A stretch of DNA of 64,000 bases, from contig NZ_CP059154.1 of NCBI RefSeq assembly GCF_013456555.2, positions 1,798,001 to 1,862,000 of the forward strand, read 5' to 3'. Positions 36,131 through 45,025 of the stretch are shown piece after piece. The number at the start of each line of letters is the position of its first letter. Positions within the stretch are counted from its first letter, which is position 1. Under the pieces are notes generated by a model. That model did no database searches, was not told where the DNA came from, and saw nothing but the letters and a program-made list of their open reading frames with translations. Made by a program: the position numbers and the translations under genes. Source of the stretch: Natrinema zhouii (GTDB lineage Archaea > Halobacteriota > Halobacteria > Halobacteriales > Natrialbaceae).

Positions 36131-37450
36131 TTAGTGTGAATTCGAGCGGAAACGCGAGTGACCGCGAGCAGACAAGACCGTGTACCGAGCACCGGGTTCC
36201 CTGTGGAACCCGTATAGTTCGCCACCGACCCGGAGGACGAGTCGGTCGCCGACCGGGAAAAGGTCGCCGTAACAGCCCACCTCCTCGAGCATCGGAACCT
36301 GCCACCACGGCTTGCCCGACGCCGTGACGCCGAAGAGTCCGCAGCCGTCCATTTCGGGTGCGGTTCCGACGGCGTAGACGCCGTCGGCGTCGGCGGTGAC
36401 GGCCTCGAAGGAGTACCCGTCGCGACGCCACACGCTCTCGCTCGAGTCGAGATCGACGGCGACGATCGATCCGGCGGCGGTATCGACGCAGTACAGACGG
36501 TCCCCGACGAGAAGCGGTGTCCCGCTGCCGTCTAGCTGGACCGTGAACTGCCGGTCACCGGCAGCGTCGAACGCCCGTAGTTCGTCCTCGAGGGCAAGTA
36601 ACGCTGTCGAATCCGTCGTCTCGAGCCAGTTGAGCGACGACCGGAGCGAGACCACAGTGCGGACGGTTCCGTCGGTATCGATAGTCAGGGCGACCGTCTC
36701 GTCGTCGGTTCCCGTCGCGACGAACCACGCCCGATCGCCGGCGACGGCACCGTCGTCGATCGCGGTCACCTCGAGGTCGTCTCCCTCGAACGCGAACTGC
36801 TCGTCACCCGTTGCGGCGTCAAAGGCGACGACACCCGCACCGTGGAAGCCGACCACGAGTTCGGAGCCGGCGGTCACCGTGAGCGCCGGTGCGGCCTCAC
36901 TGTCGTCAGCGGAACTCGTTTCGCTCGTGTTCGTTTCGCTCGTGTTCGCCTCGCTTCCGTCGGCGGATCCGTCCGCCGAACCGGAATCGACCGCGGTCCA
37001 TTCGGTCGTCCACACGGTCGCGTCGTCGTTCGAGCGATAGTCGGCCGTCTCCTCGTCGGTTTCGGTGCGCTCGAGCGCCGCCACGGACCCGTTCGCGAGC
37101 GGCAGATAGACGCGACCGTCGACGACGGCCGGGTCGCCCGCGTACTGCGCGTCCGTACTGCCGCCCCAGACGTGCTGTCCCCGCGAATCGTACGCCGTGA
37201 CTCGGGCGTCGTCGAGCGTGGTGAATCCGAAATCGTCTCCGTAGCTGATCCCCGTCCCGCTCCGGTTGCGGACCCGATAGAGGAAGTCACCGTCGTCGAC
37301 CCATCGCTCGTCGCCTGATCGTGCGGAGCCGACCGACTCCGTCCAGGCGAGTTCACCGCCGGCCGGCTGATAGCCACAGCCGGCGAGCGACGCCGTACCG
37401 ACGACGATCGACGTGAGTAGTCCGCGCCGCGTCGTGCGTTCGCGCATCAT
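36131..37450 (-). CDS. Tat-exported lipoprotein with PQQ-like beta-propeller
   Basis: A 439-residue protein. The N-terminus has a twin-arginine signal and lipobox (TTRRGLLTS, then SLAGC, acylated Cys25). The rest consists of repeated propeller-blade segments (VTAYDSRGQHVWGG, VVAFDAATGDEQFAF, IVAVDLDSSESVWRR), typical of PQQ-like WD/quinoprotein repeats without evidence of cofactor binding. A Ser/Asp/Glu/Thr-rich insert (about 160-200, SADGSADGSEANTSETNTS) interrupts the blades. It is probably an extracytoplasmic scaffold. ATG 37450 overlaps the stop of the upstream M48 gene by 4 bp (ATGA), so the two are translationally coupled. Confidence 0.85.
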   Translation of the reverse strand: MMRERTTRRGLLTSIVVGTASLAGCGYQPAGGELAWTESVGSARSGDERWVDDGDFLYRVRNRSGTGISYGDDFGFTTLDDARVTAYDSRGQHVWGGSTDAQYAGDPAVVDGRVYLPLANGSVAALERTETDEETADYRSNDDATVWTTEWTAVDSGSADGSADGSEANTSETNTSETSSADDSEAAPALTVTAGSELVVGFHGAGVVAFDAATGDEQFAFEGDDLEVTAIDDGAVAGDRAWFVATGTDDETVALTIDTDGTVRTVVSLRSSLNWLETTDSTALLALEDELRAFDAAGDRQFTVQLDGSGTPLLVGDRLYCVDTAAGSIVAVDLDSSESVWRRDGYSFEAVTADADGVYAVGTAPEMDGCGLFGVTASGKPWWQVPMLEEVGCYGDLFPVGDRLVLRVGGELYGFHREPGARYTVLSARGHSRFRSNSH

Positions 37451-38520
37451 CCGTCACCTCGCTCGAGGGCCCGCAGTCGGTCGATCCGCTCCGCGGTCGG
37501 CGGATGCGTGTCGGGGAAGATATCGGTGCTGACGAGTTCCTTCGAGCCGAACGCGCGCTCCTCTAACGGGGCGAGATAGAGCGCTTCGGCACCGCCGTCG
37601 AGTTTTCGGAGGTCTCGATCGGGCAACTCGGGCATCGTCCCGTCGATCTTCTCGAGCGCGGTCGCGAGCGACGCCGGCGAACCGGTGATCGTCGCCGCAG
37701 CGCGGTCGGCGGCGTACTCCCGATGGCGAGAGAGCACCCGGTACAGGAGGATGCTCGCCGCCCAGAACATCGCCGAGACGGTCAACGTCAGGACCGCACA
37801 GACCGTGATGACGACGATGGCGACGAGTAGCCCGCGCGCGTCATCGCCGTCGCCGCTCGATCCGCCGGCACCGAACCCGGAGCCGAGAACCCGGTAGAGC
37901 CCGTAGAGAACGTAAAACGCGGCGATCGCCAGATAGTACGTGATCGTCGGCAGGAGCCACGCGACGGTCATCAGGTTCGCGTCGCGGTTCGTGAGGTGGG
38001 CGAGTTCGTGGGCGACCGTCGCCTCGAGTTCCGCATCGTCGAGCAACTCGAGGAGCCCGGTCGTGACGACGACGGTCCCGGCACCGTCGTTCCCGTTCCC
38101 GCGACCCGTTGATCCGCCGGCGACGGCGAAGGCGTTCGGAACGTCGGTATCGATAACGGCCACGGACGGGCGCGGGTGATCGAGCTGCACCGAGACCCGC
38201 GTGACGGCGGCGTGTAACTCCGGGTAGTCGTCCGCCGAGACGGACCGCGCACCGACCGAGCCGAGGACTGCCCGCGGGCCGTACCAGTACTGGACGACGA
38301 GGCCGCCGAGCACGACCAGCGTCAGGAGGACGGGATCGACGTAGAACTCGCCGTGGTACGGCCGCCCGTTCGCCCACTCGAGCAGGGCGATTCCGACGGT
38401 GTTCGAGAGAAAGAGGAAGGTGTAGACGAACGCGAACGGGAGGACGACCAGCAGTCCGATTGCGACGAGCATCCGTACGTGCAGTTCGCGGTCCGTGTCG
38501 AGGTCGACGTGGAGAGACAT
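37447..38520 (-). CDS. M48-family (HtpX-like) membrane metalloprotease
   Basis: A 357-residue protein. Two N-terminal membrane helices precede the zinc motif H171-E-L-A-H175 (VAHELAHLTNRD). Two further helices follow, then EYAADRAAA, which contains the third zinc ligand Glu. The C-terminal DIFPDTHPPTAERIDRL is the usual HtpX ending. It degrades misfolded membrane proteins from the cytoplasmic side. Start ATG 38520 was chosen over an upstream TTG. The overlap with the beta-propeller lipoprotein suggests that the two act together in envelope quality control. Confidence 0.92.
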   Translation of the reverse strand: MSLHVDLDTDRELHVRMLVAIGLLVVLPFAFVYTFLFLSNTVGIALLEWANGRPYHGEFYVDPVLLTLVVLGGLVVQYWYGPRAVLGSVGARSVSADDYPELHAAVTRVSVQLDHPRPSVAVIDTDVPNAFAVAGGSTGRGNGNDGAGTVVVTTGLLELLDDAELEATVAHELAHLTNRDANLMTVAWLLPTITYYLAIAAFYVLYGLYRVLGSGFGAGGSSGDGDDARGLLVAIVVITVCAVLTLTVSAMFWAASILLYRVLSRHREYAADRAAATITGSPASLATALEKIDGTMPELPDRDLRKLDGGAEALYLAPLEERAFGSKELVSTDIFPDTHPPTAERIDRLRALERGDG

Positions 38521-38706
38521 GGTCAAGCGGGGCCTCAGTTGATGAACTGAAATGGCAGATAGTAAAGGTGTCTATCGGAGAGAGACGACTCGAGGGCAGG
38601 CTCGTCTCCGGCAGACACCACAATTCGCGCTCTCGTCGGATCAAGACCGTCCGAATCAGGGACCGACACCGCCGCACCATCCGTGCGACCGACTACCAAT
38701 ACAAAA

Positions 38707-38728
38707 CTACTAGCTGTTTAAGCAGTAG
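38707..38728. promoter_or_regulatory. Imperfect palindrome upstream of nadE
   Basis: CTACT(A)GCT and AGCAGTAG form 8-bp arms around GTTTA with one bulged base, followed by an AT-rich TTCATATATGATAC (38730-38743). It lies 57 bp before the nadE start and could be an operator near its promoter. Confidence 0.4.
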
Positions 38729-38785
38729 CTTCATATATGATACGATCGTTGGAGTAAATAGCGAGATACGAAGTGATCCACACAT

Positions 38786-39703
38786 ATGAGAGTAGATAGT
38801 AAGACATTCGTCTACCAGAGCATCGAACACACGAACGGGCCCTTTTTCACGGATCGCCGATCGCTCGAGGCGGTTCGCGATCGGATCGTCGCCGATATCC
38901 GGGCGACCGTCGCCGACGCCGACGCGGACGGCGTCGTCGTCGCGATGAGCGGCGGCATCGACTCGACGTTAACGACGGCGCTGGCGGTCGAAGCCGTCGG
39001 CAGCGACAACGTCCTCGGGCTGGGACTGCCCTGCCACATGACCGAGCAGGCCCACGTCAGCGACGCACACACGATCGCCGAGGGGATGGGGATCGACTTC
39101 GAGGAGATCCAGTTGCGGCCGCTGCTCGAGGTCTTCGACGAGACGGTCGCGAGCGACCTCGAACCGGAGATCGAGGCCGACGACCGGCCGAACGAGCGGA
39201 ACCACGAGATCGGGAACGCGACCGCGCGGCTCCGCATGCTCACCGCCTACTACGCGGCGAACCGCCAGTCGCGGATCGTCCTCGGCACGGCGAACCGCTC
39301 GGAGTGGTTGCTCGGCTACTTCACCAAATACGGGGACGGCGCGGCCGACGCCTATCCGCTCGGCGACTGCTACAAGACGGAGGTTCGGGCGCTCGCGAAA
39401 CACATCGGGCTCCCCCGTCGGATCGTCAGCAAGGAACCGACGGCCGGCTTTTGGGCCACCCAGACCGACGCCGACGAACTCGGGGCGCGCTACGACGTCA
39501 TCGACCCGCTGTTGTACCGGCTCGTCGAGGAGGGGCGCTCGCTCGAGGACGTTGTCGCAGAACTCCAGATCGACCGCGACACGGCCGAGGAGATCGCCTC
39601 GCTGCACGCGGACACCGAACACAAACGCGCCACCCCGCCGACACCGGGGATCGCTGGCCGTGGCGGTGACGAACGACTCGAGGGTTCGGACGCGCTCGAG
39701 TAA
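38786..39703 (+). CDS. nadE: NAD+ synthetase, ammonia-dependent
   Basis: A 305-residue protein. The PP-loop motif SGGIDST is at residues 55-61. GNATARLRMLTAYYAA, VLGTANRSEWLLGYFTKYGDGAAD and YKTEVRALAKHIGLP are NadE landmarks. It lacks the N-terminal glutaminase domain of larger NadE enzymes, so it should use ammonia to amidate deamido-NAD+. The C-terminal tail (HKRATPPTPGIAGRGGDE) is a family-typical flexible lid with a halophilic extension. Confidence 0.95.
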   Translation: MRVDSKTFVYQSIEHTNGPFFTDRRSLEAVRDRIVADIRATVADADADGVVVAMSGGIDSTLTTALAVEAVGSDNVLGLGLPCHMTEQAHVSDAHTIAEGMGIDFEEIQLRPLLEVFDETVASDLEPEIEADDRPNERNHEIGNATARLRMLTAYYAANRQSRIVLGTANRSEWLLGYFTKYGDGAADAYPLGDCYKTEVRALAKHIGLPRRIVSKEPTAGFWATQTDADELGARYDVIDPLLYRLVEEGRSLEDVVAELQIDRDTAEEIASLHADTEHKRATPPTPGIAGRGGDERLEGSDALE

Positions 39704-39754
39704 TTGCAACGGCACGCAGCCGCGCAGATCAGTGACCGTTCATCGAGCACGGAT

Positions 39755-40168
39755 TCAGCGGTCGAGTTCGTCGGCGTACAGGCCCTGGTTGCGCCACCAG
39801 AACAGCCCCCACGACAGGAGGAATCCGACGCCCATCGCGAGGATATCCGTCAGAAAGGTGGGCAGCCCGAACCCGACGATCGCCACGAGCGTGATCGCTG
39901 ATCCCAGCGCTGCCCCCGTCACGACGAACAGGACGTCACCGGCGATTTTCGCCCGCGAGTTCGCCCAGTACGATTGTCGCTCCTCGTCGTACCAGACCCC
40001 GACGTAGATCAGCACCGGCGACATGATCGTGATGACCGTAATCGATCGGTACGCCACCGGGAGAACGGTCGGCCCTAGCACGAACAGGTTCAGCAGATTC
40101 GCGACCATCGCCGCGAGAAACAAGCCGATCAGCAGCCAGCCCCATCGCGGGAGCCGCTCTTTGTCCAT
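39755..40168 (-). CDS. Four-helix membrane protein of unknown function
   Basis: A 137-residue protein. From ATG 40168 (MDKERLPRWGWLLIGLFLAAMV) four hydrophobic helices are visible, with a loop reading WYDEERQSYWANSRAKIAGD between helices 2 and 3. It is a haloarchaeal-type small membrane protein with no recognised family. The GTG at 40183 would add five residues. It follows the HTH gene on the same strand by 45 bp and may be cotranscribed. Confidence 0.65.
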   Translation of the reverse strand: MDKERLPRWGWLLIGLFLAAMVANLLNLFVLGPTVLPVAYRSITVITIMSPVLIYVGVWYDEERQSYWANSRAKIAGDVLFVVTGAALGSAITLVAIVGFGLPTFLTDILAMGVGFLLSWGLFWWRNQGLYADELDR

Positions 40169-40213
40169 ATCGATGACGGTCACCGCTGGAAAATAATACT
40201 GCCGTTCTCGCCG

Positions 40214-40507
40214 TTATTCTGCGCAGCAAGCGTCCTTTTTCGGGGATTCATCGACGCCATTTCCGTCGGCTGCGACCGGTTCCTCGAGACGATAGAGGCT
40301 CTGTCGGGCATCCGCAAAGTAGATATCCTCGTCGACGATTCCAATCTCTTCGAGCCGCTCGAGCGCGTACCGCACGGTCCGAGCCGAGAGCATCGATTCC
40401 TCGACGATCTGTTTCTGCGTCAGTGGCCCATCGTACTCGAGAACCTTGAAAACGAGTTTTGCACTCGGTGGCAAGTCTTCGATTTCCTCCCCGTCGGTCT
40501 CTGCCAT
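40214..40507 (-). CDS. Winged-helix transcriptional regulator (MarR-like), Cys-ended
   Basis: A 97-residue protein. The wHTH core covers residues 10-70: LPPSAKLVFKVLEYDGPLTQ, then IVEESMLSARTVRYALERLEEIG (recognition helix) and a wing (DIYFADARQSLYRLEE). The tail ends DACCAE, where two adjacent cysteines could bind a metal or sense redox state. Such short regulators are common in haloarchaea. The ATG at 40507 begins MAETDGEEIEDL; the frame open upstream is not credible. Its target is unknown; the gene 45 bp downstream is the nearest candidate. Confidence 0.78.
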   Translation of the reverse strand: MAETDGEEIEDLPPSAKLVFKVLEYDGPLTQKQIVEESMLSARTVRYALERLEEIGIVDEDIYFADARQSLYRLEEPVAADGNGVDESPKKDACCAE

Positions 40508-40776
40508 ATTACGAATCGAAAGGCCCCAGCAGTATAAAAGTTGAGCCTTACCGGATGGAGTTCCGCAATACATTTCGAAATATATTGAGCCGTAAAGTGT
40601 TACCTGAGTCTTCAAACCGTCCGATATGGCTGTTGTGTCCGATCAGGTAGAACTCATCAATAATGATTCGTATCGCTACTTCTTATATATTCGTTCCGAG
40701 GATGGCAAAACGAGACGGCAGCTCGGTCAGCGAGCGATTCGTCGATGCTTGTCGGTCAGCAATACCCTGTTACCGA

Positions 40777-42387
40777 TCACCCCTCGCCGATCATCCGATC
40801 TTCGTCTTCCCACTCCTGCTCGCGCAGTTCGTACTTCTGGGTCTTTCCGGTCGCCGTTTTCGGGAGCTCTTTGACGTATTCGATCCGGCGGACGACCTTG
40901 TAACTCGCCAGCTGGTCACGGGTAAACTCGGTCAGTTCGTCGGCCGACACCGGCGGATCGGTCGGATCCCCGTTCGAGGGGACGACGAACGCTTTCGGCG
41001 TTTCGCCCCACTTGTCGCTCGGTGCCGGGATCACGGCCGCATCCGCGACCGCGTCGTGATCGAACAGCGTGTCCTCGAGTTCGAGGCTCGAGATGTTCTC
41101 CCCGCCGGAGATGATGATGTCCTTTTTGCGGTCGCGGATCGCGATCAGGCCGTTCTCGTCGACCGACGCGAGATCGCCAGTGTGGTAGTAGCCCTCGACG
41201 CGGTCGTTGAACGCTTCCTCGGTCTCGTCGGGCTTGTTCCAGTAGTGATCCATCACCTGGTTGCCCCGGACGACGATCTCGCCGAGCGTTGCGTCATCGC
41301 GTGGAACGTCGTCTCCGTCCTCGTCGACGACGCGAACGTCGGTACCGAGAACGCCCATCCCCTGGCGCTTCTTGATCTCGAAGCGGTTCTCGTCGGTCAT
41401 GAGCCGCTTCGCATCGGAGATCGTGATCAGCGGCCCCGTCTCGGTCGCCCCGTAGAGGTGTTTCAGGTACCAGCCGAAGCGGTCCTCGACGGCTCGGATG
41501 GTCGCCTCCGGCGGCGCGCTACCGGCGGTCGTCACCCGCACCTGCTTGTCGCCCATCATCTCGGGTTCGCCCTCGTTTTCGTAGTAGTCGATCAGCTGGT
41601 TGAGTACCGCCGGAGCCGCACAGAGGATCGAAACGTCCTCCTCCCGGACTGTGGTGACGATCTCGTCGGGGTTGACCCCGCGCGTACAGACGTGGGTCGC
41701 GCCCATCCCGGTCACCGCGTAGATGTGGCCCCAGCCGTTGACGTGGAACATCGGTAGCGTCCACAGGTAGGTGTCGTCGTCGGTGAGCTCATGGTAGATC
41801 GAGATCAGATATGCGTGGATCGTCTCGGTCCGATGGGTGCGACAGACCCCCTTCGGATCGCCCGTCGTCCCCGAGGTGTAGTTAATCGTGATGATCTCGT
41901 CTTCCGCCATCTCGGGCTGGTCGAACTCGGTGCCAGCCTGCTCGAGCACGCCATCAAAACTTTCCCAGTCACCGTCGACAGCAGCCGCGTCGTTCGTGAT
42001 GAACGTCTCCGTCGGCACCTCCTCGCGGATCGCCTCGATGTTCTCCGCGAACGCGTAGTCGGCGTAGATCGCGTCCACGCCCGCGTCCGACAGGATATAC
42101 TCGTAATCGTCGGGATCGAGGCGATAGTTCAGCGGCGTATGGACCGCACCGATCTGCATCGCGCCGAAGGCCGCCTCGAGGTGGTAGTGGGTGTTCGGAT
42201 CGAGCACGGCGACGCGGTCGCCCTTCTCGATGCCCCGTTCCTGTAGCGCCGCCGAAAACCGGTCGGCCCGTTCGCCGAACTCGGCGTACGTGAATCGATT
42301 GCCGTCGACCCCCACGATCGCTTCTTCGTCCCCATAGTAGTCCCGCGCCTGCTCGAGGAAATCAGTGACAATGAGTGGCGTATCCAT
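40777..42387 (-). CDS. AMP-forming acyl-CoA synthetase, paralogue of the 19-kb gene
   Basis: A 536-residue ANL-superfamily ligase with the same motifs as its paralogue: YTSGTTGDPKGVCRTHR, YGATETGPLIT, YYHTGDLASVDENGL, DRKKDIIISGGENISS and TGKTQKYELR. Residues differ mainly at peripheral positions, so the two may differ in substrate range. It activates carboxylic acids to CoA esters. It is read in the opposite direction to the copy at 19012-20625. Start ATG 42387 (MDTPLIVTDFL) aligns with the paralogue start. Upstream lies the DUF5305-type gene on the same strand. Confidence 0.92.
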   Translation of the reverse strand: MDTPLIVTDFLEQARDYYGDEEAIVGVDGNRFTYAEFGERADRFSAALQERGIEKGDRVAVLDPNTHYHLEAAFGAMQIGAVHTPLNYRLDPDDYEYILSDAGVDAIYADYAFAENIEAIREEVPTETFITNDAAAVDGDWESFDGVLEQAGTEFDQPEMAEDEIITINYTSGTTGDPKGVCRTHRTETIHAYLISIYHELTDDDTYLWTLPMFHVNGWGHIYAVTGMGATHVCTRGVNPDEIVTTVREEDVSILCAAPAVLNQLIDYYENEGEPEMMGDKQVRVTTAGSAPPEATIRAVEDRFGWYLKHLYGATETGPLITISDAKRLMTDENRFEIKKRQGMGVLGTDVRVVDEDGDDVPRDDATLGEIVVRGNQVMDHYWNKPDETEEAFNDRVEGYYHTGDLASVDENGLIAIRDRKKDIIISGGENISSLELEDTLFDHDAVADAAVIPAPSDKWGETPKAFVVPSNGDPTDPPVSADELTEFTRDQLASYKVVRRIEYVKELPKTATGKTQKYELREQEWEDEDRMIGEG

Positions 42388-42497
42388 ACGCAGCAACGTT
42401 TGCGAATCGAACCTATACGTATTTCGTTACCCTACGGGCGAGCGGTATTTTCTACTGAACGATCGTTCGCGGTCACCCGACAGCAGTTGCGGCGCGA

Positions 42498-43682
42498 TCA
42501 GAGCCGCTCCCATACGTCCCGGTCGTCCTCGAACCCGTCCGGATCGTCCGGTGACGCGAACTCGTCGCTCGGGTCGAGTTCCGCGAGCTCCTCGGGCGAC
42601 AACTCCCCGTTGCCGTCGATGACGGCCGGCTGTTCCTCGAGGTCCATCTCCGGCCAGGCCGTTTCCTCCCAGAGGCCACGGTCGCTGTAGTAGTAGACGA
42701 CGCCGTCGTTGACGACGGCGAACAGCCCCCGCTGCGTGTCGTGGACGACACGTTCGTTCGTGTCAATCGCGACGTCGACGACGTCCTCGAGCGTGTCGAG
42801 CGAGACGTGATAGTCGCCGATCCACATCGGAATCGATCCCCGCGAGATCCACTCGGCGTAGCGCCGTTCGTGGACCGCTCGGCGGGCCGCTTCGAGATCA
42901 GTGGGGGACCGGCGGGCGACGAGTGCCGCGCCAGCCAGCGACAGCGTTCCGAGCACCGAGAGCCCGCCGATGAGCGCCGTACTTCGGGACTCGGTCGTCC
43001 GCGCCGTCCCGCTCCGGTAGCTGTGAGTCGCCGAATCCGACAGCGAGTTCCCGAGCCAGTAGGCGTCGTCCGTTATCTCCACCGGCGTCGTCGCCGTCAA
43101 GGTCCCCTGCTGGCGACCCGTATCGTACTCGACGCGAAGCTCCATCGACAACTCGATCGAGCCGACGCCGGAGACCTCGCGCTCGAGTTGGCGCTGTCGT
43201 TCCCGGTACGATTCCACGTCGATCGTCGCGGTCGACGTCGCGACGCCGTTCTCGACCGACGCCGACTCGGCCAAGATCTCGTGGCTTTCGTTCCAGAACG
43301 TGGAGCCGTCGCGGGTCGCCTCGTACCGAAGCCGCAGTTCGTGGGTCACGTCCCCGTCCTCGACGGCGGCTCCGCCGGCCTCGTCCCGGAGGGTCGTCTC
43401 GGGCTGGACCGTCAACTCCGGTGTCGCGTTCAGGAAGTAGACGGAACTGTCCTCGAGGCGGTCACCCTCGGCCCAGAGCGTGCCGCTCTCGGTGACGACG
43501 GCGCTCGTCCCTGCACCGGTCGTGACGCGTTCCTCGCTGAACTGGGGTGTCGTCGTCGTCATCGGGTTTGCGACGGCCCAGCCGGTCGCGATGATCGCGA
43601 GGACGCCGACAACGAGTAGCGCGATTGTGATCGCACGACCGTGACTGGCGAGGACCAACTTGAGCCGCGGATTGTCGATCAC
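42498..43682 (-). CDS. DUF5305-type membrane protein associated with signal peptidase
   Basis: A 394-residue protein. GTG start at 43682 (MIDNPRLKLVLASHGR). A membrane helix at about 17-38 is followed by a roughly 200-residue extracytoplasmic beta-rich domain (40-240), a second helix (ALIGGLSVLGTLSLAGAALVA, about 250-270) and a cytosolic region ending in an acidic tail. The arrangement and its place directly after the signal peptidase gene match the haloarchaeal family I know as DUF5305. Function unknown; a substrate-presentation or anchoring role for the peptidase is an inference from context. Confidence 0.72.
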   Translation of the reverse strand: MIDNPRLKLVLASHGRAITIALLVVGVLAIIATGWAVANPMTTTTPQFSEERVTTGAGTSAVVTESGTLWAEGDRLEDSSVYFLNATPELTVQPETTLRDEAGGAAVEDGDVTHELRLRYEATRDGSTFWNESHEILAESASVENGVATSTATIDVESYRERQRQLEREVSGVGSIELSMELRVEYDTGRQQGTLTATTPVEITDDAYWLGNSLSDSATHSYRSGTARTTESRSTALIGGLSVLGTLSLAGAALVARRSPTDLEAARRAVHERRYAEWISRGSIPMWIGDYHVSLDTLEDVVDVAIDTNERVVHDTQRGLFAVVNDGVVYYYSDRGLWEETAWPEMDLEEQPAVIDGNGELSPEELAELDPSDEFASPDDPDGFEDDRDVWERL

Positions 43683-43843
43683 CCGTTACTCGCCTCGATT
43701 CGGTCTCGCCGGTCGCGTCCACCCGGTGGCCGACCAGGCCTGGCCGCTGGCCGAACTGTTCGTTTCCGAACTGGTCGGTCATCGGGACAATTCATGCGTA
43801 AGTGAAAGAAAGCGACCATTATAAGGGTAGTGGCCTCAACCGG

Positions 43844-45025
43844 CTACTCTCGATCGCGGAGCCACTTTCGCAGTCGTCGCTCGAGGCGGGTCGGGAGCGG
43901 GACGTGATCGCCCGCGGATCGGACCCGGAGATTGTCGCTGCCGAAGAGCAGGAGGACGATCGCGACAGTGATTCCGACGATGACGCCGTTTACCGCGGCG
44001 ATCGCGACGAAGGGGTGGATCCCGTGGAGCCAGACCAGCACCGACGGCGGGAGGACGGCGAGATACCGGTATTCGCCGAGGTGGCGCGTGTACTCTCCCG
44101 TCTCGTCGGGTGCGGACAGCGTCACCGTCGTCTCCCCGCTGCCGCGTATCCCGATCGTCTGCCACTCGGGATTTGCCCTGATCCCGCCGCTCTCGGCGTC
44201 GTGAATCACAACTACTGGCAGATAGCCCGCGTTATCGACCGAGCGGGTAAGTTCGGTCGTTGCGCCCGGCGCGACGATCTGGGGGTCGTCGGTCGGCGAT
44301 TCGGTACTCATGAGTTCATACTCAGACGTTCCGGACGGGACGACCATCGCAGCGGTTGCCAGGGTGACGAACAGGAGCAGGATGAGGCCAAGCGTGGTCC
44401 AGAACGCGATCACGTTCTCGCGCGAGCGTCGTCTGGTCGTCTCGCGCCGTGTGGGACCGAGTCGTTCGAACACCGTCCCGAAGCCGAGCATGGCGACGCC
44501 GATCGCAACCAGCATCGCGCCGAGCCCGTTGCTGGATGCAGTTGCCGTCAGTCCGAGGACCGACGCGACGGTTTCGTAGGCCCCCGTTGCCACGCCCTGG
44601 ATGCCCATAACGGCCGTTCCGAGGTGGGGTATCGTCACGACCTCACCGTTCACCTGCCAGGCCTTCGCGACGATCTGGCCGTCCGTGACGTGGGGCTCGC
44701 CGCCGTCCTGATCGGTAAACGGATTCGCGTCACCCTTTGTGACGTACCCTTCCTCAGTCTCGCCGACCACGCGGTGGGTCGTCAGCCCGCCACCGTGGAG
44801 CTCTCTGGCCTGGAAGACGACGACGTCGCCCTCTTCGATGTCGCCGGTGACGGCGCTGGGAAGGGACATGAACCCGTCACCGGCGCCCATCGTCGGCTCC
44901 ATGCTGCCGGTCGCGACGTAGCCGAGCAGAATCGGCTGACCCAGTAGCTGGCCGACGATCAGCAGAACCACGACTAGTGCGAGGCCGAACCCGAGTCCTC
45001 GCTTTGCGAACTCGACAGCAGTCAT
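43844..45025 (-). CDS. Signal peptidase I, archaeal/SipW type, fused to extra membrane domain
   Basis: A 393-residue protein. Residues 1-130 form an S26B signal peptidase: one membrane helix (10-34), catalytic Ser41 in TGSMEPTM, His84 in LTTHRVVG in place of the bacterial lysine, and the acidic TKGDANPFTD (Asp99, Asp105). This Ser-His dyad is the ER/SipW type. Residues 150-393 add about four more helices and a beta domain (about 215-330), much longer than an ordinary signal peptidase of about 200 residues. SipW-type enzymes process TasA/camelysin-type secreted proteins, several of which lie beside it. ATG 45025 (MTAVEFAKRGLGF) was chosen as the family start. Confidence 0.88.
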   Translation of the reverse strand: MTAVEFAKRGLGFGLALVVVLLIVGQLLGQPILLGYVATGSMEPTMGAGDGFMSLPSAVTGDIEEGDVVVFQARELHGGGLTTHRVVGETEEGYVTKGDANPFTDQDGGEPHVTDGQIVAKAWQVNGEVVTIPHLGTAVMGIQGVATGAYETVASVLGLTATASSNGLGAMLVAIGVAMLGFGTVFERLGPTRRETTRRRSRENVIAFWTTLGLILLLFVTLATAAMVVPSGTSEYELMSTESPTDDPQIVAPGATTELTRSVDNAGYLPVVVIHDAESGGIRANPEWQTIGIRGSGETTVTLSAPDETGEYTRHLGEYRYLAVLPPSVLVWLHGIHPFVAIAAVNGVIVGITVAIVLLLFGSDNLRVRSAGDHVPLPTRLERRLRKWLRDRE

